Below, in pieces: positions 8,384 through 15,426 of a stretch of 40,586 nucleotides of DNA. Source of the stretch: an uncultured Bacilli bacterium (GTDB lineage Bacteria; Bacillota_I; Bacilli_A; RF39; UBA660); the NCBI GenBank assembly GCA_947624845.1, contig CANQMB010000001.1, positions 1 through 40,586 of the forward strand. Direction: 5' to 3'. A program made the translations under genes and the position numbers. Within the stretch, counting starts at the first letter, position 1. Every line of letters begins with the position of its first letter. The notes below the pieces were generated by a model that had not been told where the DNA came from, ran no database searches, and was given only the letters and a program-made list of their open reading frames with translations.

Positions 8384-8746
8384 ATGGTAGTAAAAAGGAA
8401 TATTGCAACTTGTATTATTTTAAGCATTTTCACTTGTGGGATTTATGGGATTTTTTGATTTGTCAGTCTGACAGATGATGTTCGAGTTGTCAGTGGAGAT
8501 GAGAGATTATCAGGAGGTAAATGTTTGTTATTTACCATCCTTACTTGTGGAATCTATAGTTTCTACTGGGCTTATTTGGTTGGAAAAGCAATGATGCAAG
8601 CGAAAGCTAAAAACAATTTGATTGCCGATGATAATTCGATGCTTTATGTGATTTTACAAATTTTTGGTTTAGGAATTGTCACTTACTGTCTAGTACAAAA
8701 TGATTTGAACACGATTGTAGAAGCAAAAGAAGCGAAAGAATCTTAG
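8384..8746 (+). pseudogene. DUF4234-like membrane protein interrupted by an in-frame TGA
   Basis: ATG at 8384 behind AAGGAG opens MVVKRNIATC... and runs into TGA at 8456-8458 (codon 25). The same frame continues without another stop to TAG at 8746, giving a 120-codon protein. It has two similar hydrophobic modules, IFTCGIYGIF-[TGA]-FVSLTDD and ILTCGIYSFYWAYLVG. The second module has TGG (Trp) at the position where the first has TGA, and Trp is the usual residue in this family (pattern CGIYGIYW). So a TGG-to-TGA change at a conserved Trp has cut the gene. A shorter product could start at TTG 8525 without a good RBS. A sequencing error or readthrough cannot be excluded; reassignment of TGA is rejected because neighbours use it as stop. 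Confidence 0.75.
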
Positions 8747-8776
8747 AATTCTTTTTTCTTCTTCGAAGAGGTTTAT

Positions 8777-9166
8777 ATGAAAAAAAAAATAATCAAACTT
8801 TTAATTATATGTATTTTAGTAATTAGTTATTTAATCGTTGGGAATCAAATTCATTTTTATCTGTTTTGTCCAATTCGAAAACTGACGAGACTATATTGCC
8901 CAGGTTGTGGAGTGACTCGCATGCTTCTCCATATACTTAAAGGAAATTTTTATCAAGCGTTTCGTTATAATCCTCTGTTGTTTATGATGCTTCCTTTTTT
9001 CATTATTTATTATTTTGATTCTTTTTATAGTGAGTATAAACAAAAACCAAGAAAATTTGAACGCTTGGAACCGAAGATTTGGTATTTTTTACTTGTTCTT
9101 TTTATCGGTTATGGTATTTTAAGAAATATCTCTATTTTCTCATTTTTAAAACCTACTTTAGTGTAG
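8777..9166 (+). CDS. DUF2752 family membrane protein
   Basis: 129 residues with three hydrophobic segments. It carries the DUF2752 signature CPIRKLTRLYCPGCGVTRML ... LLHILKGNFYQAFRYNPLLF, i.e. C-P-x-C-G-x-T-R followed by G-x-x-x-x-A-x-x-x-N-P. The two close cysteines may bind a metal, but the function of the family is unknown. RBS GAAGAGG precedes the ATG. It lies 30 bases after the broken DUF4234-like gene and may share its promoter. Its end overlaps the convergent zupT-like gene by 9 bases. Confidence 0.8.
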   Translation: MKKKIIKLLIICILVISYLIVGNQIHFYLFCPIRKLTRLYCPGCGVTRMLLHILKGNFYQAFRYNPLLFMMLPFFIIYYFDSFYSEYKQKPRKFERLEPKIWYFLLVLFIGYGILRNISIFSFLKPTLV

Positions 9167-9898
9167 GAGAAGGACACAACTAAACATGATAAAAAAGCCA
9201 AGGAGAAAGGCCCGAATTGAGGTCTTTTTATTTTGATAGGAGAATGCATTTGGTAATAGTTCATAGCAAGAAATATGAATCATAATTCCAGCGATCATTG
9301 CAAGGAGAATTCCCATCATATGGGGAGTAATTAATGAACTTAGAAACCAAAAGGAAAGAAGAGCACCCAAAGGTTCTGAAAGAGCAGAAATTAAAGTGTA
9401 GAGAAAAGCTTTTGTCTTCTTTTTTGTCGAATAGTATAGTGGAATTGCAATAGAAATTCCTTCAGGAATATTATGAAGCGCAATCGCAATGGCCAAAGTA
9501 ATTCCCAAAGAGGCATTTTCTTGATAAGAAATAAAAGTAGCAATTCCTTCAGGAATATTATGCATGATAATCGCAAGCATAGAAATAATTCCTAATTTGT
9601 AAAGTTTATTTTCTCTATTCGTTTTCGAATCTAATCTTTGATCGATGAAACTAGAAAATAAAATTCCAATAACTATAAAAATCGATGAAATTAAAATACT
9701 TGGAAAGGTCGAATAAATATTTTGTAAATAGGAAAGAGATTCAGGGATGAGATCGATGACAGAGACCGTAATCATGACTCCAGCAGAAAAACTTAAACAA
9801 AAATTAATGAGACGATCTTTTTTTTGTATCGGAAACAAAATAGGAATCATTCCTAGTAAAGTAGAAAAACCAGCGAGAGAAGTTATTAAAAAAGCCAT
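9158..9898 (-). CDS. zupT: ZIP family divalent metal transporter (ZupT-like)
   Basis: 246 residues, about eight transmembrane segments. The two metal-binding helices are clear: MHNIPEGIATFISY followed ~30 residues later by ALHNIPEGISIAIPLYY, then SALSEPLGALLSFW and a C-terminal AMIAGIMIHISCYELLPNA. This is the same order as in bacterial ZupT. ZIP proteins bring Zn2+, Fe2+ or Mn2+ into the cytoplasm; the preferred metal cannot be read from the sequence. There is no His-rich loop. The start at 9898 is backed by AGGTGATTCC just upstream on the minus strand. The gene is monocistronic and divergent from queH. Confidence 0.9.
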   Translation of the reverse strand: MAFLITSLAGFSTLLGMIPILFPIQKKDRLINFCLSFSAGVMITVSVIDLIPESLSYLQNIYSTFPSILISSIFIVIGILFSSFIDQRLDSKTNRENKLYKLGIISMLAIIMHNIPEGIATFISYQENASLGITLAIAIALHNIPEGISIAIPLYYSTKKKTKAFLYTLISALSEPLGALLSFWFLSSLITPHMMGILLAMIAGIMIHISCYELLPNAFSYQNKKTSIRAFLLGFFIMFSCVLLLH

Positions 9899-9970
9899 GG
9901 AATCACCTAATTTTATTTATGTATTTTTATTTTGATTTATGTTAAAATAAAAAAAGAAATGAGGCTTTTT

Positions 9971-10576
9971 ATGAATTATGATATCCAAATGGAAGAGCAG
10001 ATAAAGACGATCAAGGAGGGAGATTCTCTTTTGTTACATGTATGTTGTGCTCCTTGTTCTTCTGCTGTATTAGAGCGATTGGGTAATTTCTTTTCGATTA
10101 CTTGTTTTTTTTATAATCCGAATATTACGGATTTTGAAGAATATCAAAAAAGATTGAATGAATTACAAAAATTTTTATCTAGAATTCCTACCAAATATCC
10201 CATTCAACTCCTAGAAGGAAAATATCAACCAGAAGAATTTTTTAAAATTAGTCAGGGATTGGAAGAGGAAAAAGAAAGAGGCAAAAGATGTTATTTATGT
10301 TATCAATTGCGTCTAAGAAAAACAGCTGAAGAAGCGAGTCTAAGGGGATTTTCTTATTTTGCTACGACGCTAACTTTAAGTCCTTATAAAAATAGTCAAT
10401 TTGTCAATGAAATTGGTACTAATTTAGATCAAGAATATACCTCTACTTATTTATATAGTGATTTTAAAAAGAAAGGTGGGTACCAGAGAAGTATTGAATT
10501 ATCGAAAGAGTACCATCTGTATCGACAAGATTATTGTGGGTGTATTTATTCTAAAAGAACAAAGAAGGAAGAATAA
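9971..10576 (+). CDS. queH: Epoxyqueuosine reductase QueH
   Basis: 201 residues. The first signature is LLLHVCCAPCSS (Cys25, Cys26, Cys29), then FFYNPNITDFEEYQKR, then KRCYLCYQLRLRKTAEEA, TLTLSPYKNSQ and a final YCGCIYS. The paired cysteines that hold the 4Fe-4S cluster and neighbouring metal in QueH are all there. The enzyme reduces epoxyqueuosine to queuosine at tRNA position 34. No other queuosine genes are in the window, so the rest of the pathway, or salvage, must be elsewhere. The ATG at 9971 follows GAGG by six bases; an upstream in-frame ATG at 9932 lacks an RBS. Confidence 0.92.
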   Translation: MNYDIQMEEQIKTIKEGDSLLLHVCCAPCSSAVLERLGNFFSITCFFYNPNITDFEEYQKRLNELQKFLSRIPTKYPIQLLEGKYQPEEFFKISQGLEEEKERGKRCYLCYQLRLRKTAEEASLRGFSYFATTLTLSPYKNSQFVNEIGTNLDQEYTSTYLYSDFKKKGGYQRSIELSKEYHLYRQDYCGCIYSKRTKKEE

Positions 10577-10632
10577 TGTATATTTGCAATTATAAAAATC
10601 ATAGTTTATAATGAAAAAGAGAAGGTGAAAAT

Positions 10633-11940
10633 ATGAAATATTATTGTTTAGGAATTAAAGGGACTGGGATGTCTACTCTTGCACAGATTTTAAAAGACTT
10701 AGGAAATGATGTGTGTGGATATGATGATGCCAAAGAAGAAAAATTTACGCAAGTAGGATTGGAAAAAAGAAATATAAAGATTTATTATGATCATGATCAT
10801 GATTTAGATAAGGATACGATTGTAACTCATTCAGTCGCTTTAAGCGAAGATCACGAAGAATTAAAAAGAGTGAAAAAAATGGGCCTTAAAGTTAAAAAGT
10901 ATAGTGAAATTGTCGGAGATGTCGTTTCTATGTTTGATACGATTGCCGTTGCCGGGACTCATGGAAAAACGACCACTTCTTCTTTAGTGAGACATATTTT
11001 AGAAGATACTGTCGGTTGTAATTATTTTATAGGAGCTGGAGATGGTCATGCCAGTTTAGATCACTCTTATTTTGTAATTGAAGCGGATGAGTTTAATAAA
11101 CATTTTCTAGATTATTATCCAAAATATGCGATTATTACCAACATGGAAAAAGAACATATGGAATGTTACCGAGATTTGGATGATATCATCGCTTCCTTTT
11201 CTCAATTTGCCAATCAGACAAAAGAGTTTGTCGTTGCTTGTGGGGATAATGAAAATGTACGAAAGATGAACAGCAATAAAAAAATCTATTACTACGGATT
11301 TCAAGATCAAAATGACATTGTTGCCAAAAATGTCAAATTGACAAAAGAGGGATCTGAATTCGATGTGTATGTCGATCAAGAATTATTGGGACATTTTGCA
11401 GTGCCATTATTTGGAAATCATATGGTTTTAAATGCCACAGCAGCAATCTTTCTATGTACCAAGTTAGGAATTACCAAAGAGCAGATTGAAAAATCTCTTC
11501 ATACATTTAAAAATGCCAAACGCCGTTTTGCAGAAGAGATAGTAGGAGATACTGTAATTATTGATGATTATGCACACCATCCAACAGAAATTAAAGTAAC
11601 GCTAGAAGCAGTCAAACAAAAATATCCCGATCGAAAGATCGTCGTCGTTTTCAAACCAAACACTTATTCCAGAACGAAAGATTTTACTCAAGAGTTTATC
11701 GATGCACTGAATACGGTCGATAAAGCCTATGTGACTGAAATTGAATGTAATCGGGAAAAACAAGAGGATTATCCAGGCATTAATTCTAAACTTTTAGTAG
11801 ATGGATTAAAAAATGGAACTTTAATTCATGATGATAACGATGTTTCAAAATTGAAAGAGGAAAAAGGAAATGTCGTCTGTTTCATGAGTTGTGCTTATAT
11901 AAATCATCTAATTGATCATTTTAAAGAAAGTATTCAATAA
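10633..11940 (+). CDS. murC: UDP-N-acetylmuramate--L-alanine ligase
   Basis: 435 residues, the usual length for MurC. The N-terminal Rossmann domain starts KYYCLGIKGTGMSTLA. The ATP P-loop is VAGTHGKTTTSS (Lys112 in G-T-H-G-K-T). The central domain has VIEADEFNKHFL and ITNMEKEHMECY. The C-terminal domain has the DDYAHHPTEI motif and FKPNTYSRT. MurC adds the first amino acid, L-Ala, to UDP-MurNAc in the cytoplasm, so the organism makes peptidoglycan. The RBS is AGAAGGTGAAAAT. The gene stands alone between queH and rnhB, and a hairpin terminator follows. Confidence 0.96.
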   Translation: MKYYCLGIKGTGMSTLAQILKDLGNDVCGYDDAKEEKFTQVGLEKRNIKIYYDHDHDLDKDTIVTHSVALSEDHEELKRVKKMGLKVKKYSEIVGDVVSMFDTIAVAGTHGKTTTSSLVRHILEDTVGCNYFIGAGDGHASLDHSYFVIEADEFNKHFLDYYPKYAIITNMEKEHMECYRDLDDIIASFSQFANQTKEFVVACGDNENVRKMNSNKKIYYYGFQDQNDIVAKNVKLTKEGSEFDVYVDQELLGHFAVPLFGNHMVLNATAAIFLCTKLGITKEQIEKSLHTFKNAKRRFAEEIVGDTVIIDDYAHHPTEIKVTLEAVKQKYPDRKIVVVFKPNTYSRTKDFTQEFIDALNTVDKAYVTEIECNREKQEDYPGINSKLLVDGLKNGTLIHDDNDVSKLKEEKGNVVCFMSCAYINHLIDHFKESIQ

Positions 11941-11945
11941 ACAAG

Positions 11946-11967
11946 AAAATGCATGTCATGCATTTTT
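11946..11967 (+). terminator. Terminator after murC
   Basis: Palindromic stem AAAATGCATG / CATGCATTTT followed by more T's, 5 bases after the murC stop. Confidence 0.75.
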
Positions 11968-11995
11968 TGTATGGGAAAAGTTCAATTAATTTTAT

Positions 11996-12024
11996 TTGAC
12001 TTTCTCTTTTTCTTTCGCTATCCT
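11996..12024 (+). promoter_or_regulatory. Promoter of rnhB
   Basis: TTGACT (11996-12001), 17 bases, TATCCT (12019-12024), 17 bases before the ATG at 12042. Confidence 0.6.
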
Positions 12025-12041
12025 AAAAATAGGAGTAGGTT

Positions 12042-12659
12042 ATGGATAATTATCAATATGAAAGAAATTTAAGAAGACAAGGCATCTCTTTGATCGCCGG
12101 CGTAGATGAAGTAGGAAGAGGACCTTTGGTTGGACCTGTAGTAGCAGCCTGTGTCGTTCTTCCAGAAAAGTTTGAATTAGAAGGATTGACGGATTCTAAA
12201 AAATTAAGTGAGAAAAAAAGAGAATATTTTGATCAAGAAATTAAAAGGCAAGCGTTAGGAATTGGAATTGGAATCGTATCTGAAAAAAGAATTGATGAAA
12301 TCAATATATATGAGGCAACAAAAGAAGCGATGAAAATGGCCATTGCCAATTGTAAAGTAAAACCTCAGCATGTCTTAATTGATGCGATGCCCTTAGATAT
12401 CGATATACCGACAACTTCAATTATCAAAGGAGATTTAAAAAGTATTACAATCTCAGCTGCTTCCGTGATTGCCAAAGTGAAAAGAGATCATATGTTACTC
12501 GAATTAGATAAAAAATATCCAATGTATGATTTTGTTCATAATAAGGGATATCCAACCAAAAAACATTTAGATGCGATTTCAAAATATGGAATTATCGAAG
12601 AACATCGACAAAGCTATGGACCTGTTAAAAAATATTTGGAAGAAAGTGATATAAAATGA
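12042..12659 (+). CDS. rnhB: Ribonuclease HII
   Basis: 205 residues. Catalytic motifs are IAGVDEVGRGPLVGP (Asp22, Glu23), DSKKLSEKKRE, HVLIDAMPLD (Asp114) and SITISAASVIAKVKRD, with the C-terminal KGYPTKKHLDAI. The enzyme cuts RNA in RNA/DNA hybrids, including single ribonucleotides in DNA. RBS AGGAGTAGGTT precedes the ATG. The TGA stop overlaps the ATG of the following unknown gene (ATGA), so the two are coupled. Confidence 0.96.
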   Translation: MDNYQYERNLRRQGISLIAGVDEVGRGPLVGPVVAACVVLPEKFELEGLTDSKKLSEKKREYFDQEIKRQALGIGIGIVSEKRIDEINIYEATKEAMKMAIANCKVKPQHVLIDAMPLDIDIPTTSIIKGDLKSITISAASVIAKVKRDHMLLELDKKYPMYDFVHNKGYPTKKHLDAISKYGIIEEHRQSYGPVKKYLEESDIK

Positions 12660-13234
12660 ATAAAAAATTAAAAAACTTAGATATTTCACCTGATTTTTAT
12701 ACTCACTCTAGTACAATGGAAGATTTTTTAAAAATAGTAAAGAAATGTAAAGATAAAAAAGATCTATCCTATCACATCAAAAGACAACTGATGAGTACCC
12801 AAGATTCTTATTTTACTGATTTTAGTTTCTTGATGGGACTGCAATTTGGGGTTTATAATCTCTATGCTTATCATTATATTTCTTGGAATGTCAAAAAAAG
12901 GTTGACAAATTCGGATCCAAGCGAAGAGGAAAGTAGAGAGGTAATTCAAAATTATGGATCTGCAATTGCCAAATATATAGAAAAAAAATATCATATTGGA
13001 AAAGAATATACGGATCGAATCATGAAAGATTTATTTCGCATCAAAGAAGATAATCCTTATTTTCAAAATGAAATTGTCGAAGACATTGGTAAAATGATGA
13101 TGTCTTATTATATGATGTTTCAAGGAAAAGAAATAAAAAAGAATCGATATATTGTGAATGATTTTTTTGAAACAGGGAAAGCGATTTTGTTTTTTGATCA
13201 AAATAATACAGAAAAACAAATAAGAAAATCATAG
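12656..13234 (+). CDS. Hypothetical protein coupled to rnhB
   Basis: 192 residues, no family recognised. It appears soluble and mostly helical, with no signal peptide. Notable segments are HSSTMEDFLKIVKKCKDKKD, LQFGVYNLYAYHYISW and GKMMMSYYMMFQGKEIKKN. It overlaps rnhB by four bases and lies directly before topA, where many Firmicutes carry dprA; it shows none of the DprA Rossmann motifs. Translational coupling to rnhB suggests co-expression, nothing more. Confidence 0.6.
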   Translation: MNKKLKNLDISPDFYTHSSTMEDFLKIVKKCKDKKDLSYHIKRQLMSTQDSYFTDFSFLMGLQFGVYNLYAYHYISWNVKKRLTNSDPSEEESREVIQNYGSAIAKYIEKKYHIGKEYTDRIMKDLFRIKEDNPYFQNEIVEDIGKMMMSYYMMFQGKEIKKNRYIVNDFFETGKAILFFDQNNTEKQIRKS

Positions 13235-13251
13235 GCGTATTTTGTTTTTTC

Positions 13252-13280
13252 TTGACTATAATATAATAGAAACATAAAAT
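13252..13280 (+). promoter_or_regulatory. Promoter of topA
   Basis: TTGACT (13252-13257), a 17-base spacer, TAAAAT (13275-13280), 24 bases before the topA ATG; RBS GAAGGAAG lies between. Confidence 0.6.
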
Positions 13281-13304
13281 ACATAAAAAGGAAGGAAGAA
13301 CTTT

Positions 13305-15329
13305 ATGAAAAAGAATTTAGTCATTGTCGAAAGTCCTAGTAAAAGTAAGACGATTGAAAAATATTTGGGAAATGATTATAAAGTTGTCTCTAGTAAAGGT
13401 CATATCCGAGATTTAGCGACAACGGGAAAATATGGTTTGGGTGTCGATATTGAAAATGGATTTCAACCGAATTATATTCCTATTGCTAGACAAAAAAAAT
13501 TAATTCAAGAGTTGAAAAAAGATGTTAAAAATTCAGATATGGTCTATTTGGCTAGCGACCCAGATCGAGAAGGAGAAGCGATCGCTTGGCATTTAAAGGA
13601 TACTCTAGGAATTCAAGATGAAAAATATCGTCGTGTGTTATTTAATGAGATTACCCATGATAAAGTTTTAGATGCCATTGCGCATCCGACTTTGATCGAT
13701 CAAAACTTGGTACACAGTCAAGAGACCAGAAGAATATTAGATCGTATTATTGGTTTTCGTTTGAGTAAATTGCTTCAAAATAAAATCGGGGCGAAAAGTG
13801 CAGGTCGTGTTCAAAGTGTAGCCTTGAAATTAATCGTCGATAGAGAACGAGAAATTATGGCCTTTGTTCCAGAAGAATATTACACGATTACTACCCATTT
13901 TCCATCATTTGATGCGAATTTATTTCAGTATCAAAAAAAAGAAATTGAACTAAAAACAGAAAAAGAAGCCGATGAAGTATTAAAAAAATTAACGGATACT
14001 TATAATGTTTTTCAAATCGAAGAAAAAAAGAAAGATCGTAAAAGTAAATTTCCTTTTATTACTTCTACCTTACAACAAGAAGCATCTACTAAATTAGGTT
14101 TCAAAGCAAAGAAGACGATGATGATTGCCCAAAAATTGTATGAAGGAGTCGATTTAGATCAGGAGACTGTCGGTCTGATTACTTATATGAGAACAGATTC
14201 TACTAGACTAAGTGATGAGTTCATAAAACCGACGATTCAATATATTACGAAAAACTATGGTAAAGAATATGTAGGCTACGTCAAAAAAACAAAAAAGACC
14301 GAAAATGTTCAGGATGCTCATGAAGCGATTCGACCAACGAGTATCATGAGAACACCTGAGGATGTAAAACCGTATTTAAAAAGTGATGAATTTAAATTGT
14401 ATAGTTTAATTTATAAGAGAACTTTAGCTTCACTCATGGCCGATGCTAAAGTGAATCAAACGACGGTACTATTGGAAAATGCAGATTATGTATTTAAAGT
14501 AACGGGGCAAGTACTAATTTTTGATGGATACTTAAAAGTGTATGGCGATTATGAAAGTAGTGAAGAGAAAATCTTGCCAGAACTGAAAGAAGGAGAGCAT
14601 TTAGTCAGCAGGGATGTTGAAAAAGAACAACACTTTACGAAACCAAAAGCGAGATATACAGAAGCGAAATTAATTAAAGAAATGGAAGAATTGGGAATCG
14701 GAAGACCTTCTACTTATGCTAAAACTTTAGACACAATTCAAGAGCGAGGTTATGTGGTTTTAGAAGATAAAAAATTTAAGCCTACCGAAATTGGTATCGA
14801 TACGACGGATAAATTACAGGAATTCTTTTCGGATTTAATTAATGTTGAGTATACAAAACAAATGGAAGAAGATTTAGATGAAATTGCTTTAGGGAAGAGA
14901 GTATGGAATCAAGTATTAGACAACTTTTATCAGCTGTTTGAACCGAGAGTGACCAATGCTTTTTCTGATATGGAGAAGAAGGCACCAGAAGAAACAGGGG
15001 AAAATTGTCCAAAATGTGGAAGTCCATTAGTCATTCGCAAAGGAAGATATGGAGAATTCGTTGCATGTAGCAATTATCCAGAATGCAAATATGTCCAAAA
15101 GGAAGAAAAAGAAGAGAAAGTAATTATGAATTGTCCTCTTTGTGATGGAAAAGTAATTGAAAAAAAGACACGCCGTGGGAAAATCTTTTATGGTTGTAAC
15201 CAATATCCAAAATGTAAATTTGCCTCTTGGGATTTACCTCTAGAGGAAAAATGTCCAGAGTGCGGAGCTTATTTAGTTTCCAAAAATGGAAAAATAAAAT
15301 GTAGTAGTTGCAGCTATGAAAAAAAATAA
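13305..15329 (+). CDS. topA: DNA topoisomerase I (type IA)
   Basis: 674 residues. The TOPRIM domain opens LVIVESPSKSKTIEKYLG and has the metal motif YLASDPDREGEAIAWHL (residues 81-97). The active-site motif is ITYMRTDSTRLS, with catalytic Tyr294. HEAIRPTS and GIGRPSTYAKT follow. The C-terminus has three zinc ribbons: CPKCG...CSNYPEC, CPLCDG...CNQYPKC and CPECG...CSSC. The enzyme relaxes negative supercoils. Length and domain order match Firmicutes TopA. It has its own promoter and a hairpin terminator follows. Confidence 0.97.
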   Translation: MKKNLVIVESPSKSKTIEKYLGNDYKVVSSKGHIRDLATTGKYGLGVDIENGFQPNYIPIARQKKLIQELKKDVKNSDMVYLASDPDREGEAIAWHLKDTLGIQDEKYRRVLFNEITHDKVLDAIAHPTLIDQNLVHSQETRRILDRIIGFRLSKLLQNKIGAKSAGRVQSVALKLIVDREREIMAFVPEEYYTITTHFPSFDANLFQYQKKEIELKTEKEADEVLKKLTDTYNVFQIEEKKKDRKSKFPFITSTLQQEASTKLGFKAKKTMMIAQKLYEGVDLDQETVGLITYMRTDSTRLSDEFIKPTIQYITKNYGKEYVGYVKKTKKTENVQDAHEAIRPTSIMRTPEDVKPYLKSDEFKLYSLIYKRTLASLMADAKVNQTTVLLENADYVFKVTGQVLIFDGYLKVYGDYESSEEKILPELKEGEHLVSRDVEKEQHFTKPKARYTEAKLIKEMEELGIGRPSTYAKTLDTIQERGYVVLEDKKFKPTEIGIDTTDKLQEFFSDLINVEYTKQMEEDLDEIALGKRVWNQVLDNFYQLFEPRVTNAFSDMEKKAPEETGENCPKCGSPLVIRKGRYGEFVACSNYPECKYVQKEEKEEKVIMNCPLCDGKVIEKKTRRGKIFYGCNQYPKCKFASWDLPLEEKCPECGAYLVSKNGKIKCSSCSYEKK

Positions 15330-15336
15330 TAGACAT

Positions 15337-15365
15337 AAAATATGTAAATTTTACATATTTTTTTA
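15337..15365 (+). terminator. Terminator after topA
   Basis: AAAATATGTAAA (15337-15348) pairs with TTTACATATTTT (15350-15361), followed by more T's. Starts 8 bases after the topA stop. Confidence 0.8.
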
Positions 15366-15426
15366 TGGTGTTTTACATATGAATTTGTTATACTAAATAA
15401 TGTGAAAGCAAAAGGAGGATGATAAA

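Noticed and set aside
8456..8458. TGA as Trp (genetic code 4, as in Mycoplasma)
   Set aside because: Many intact genes here end in TGA (257, 5735, 12657, 24046, 26261, 27736) and Trp is encoded by TGG throughout, so TGA is a stop.
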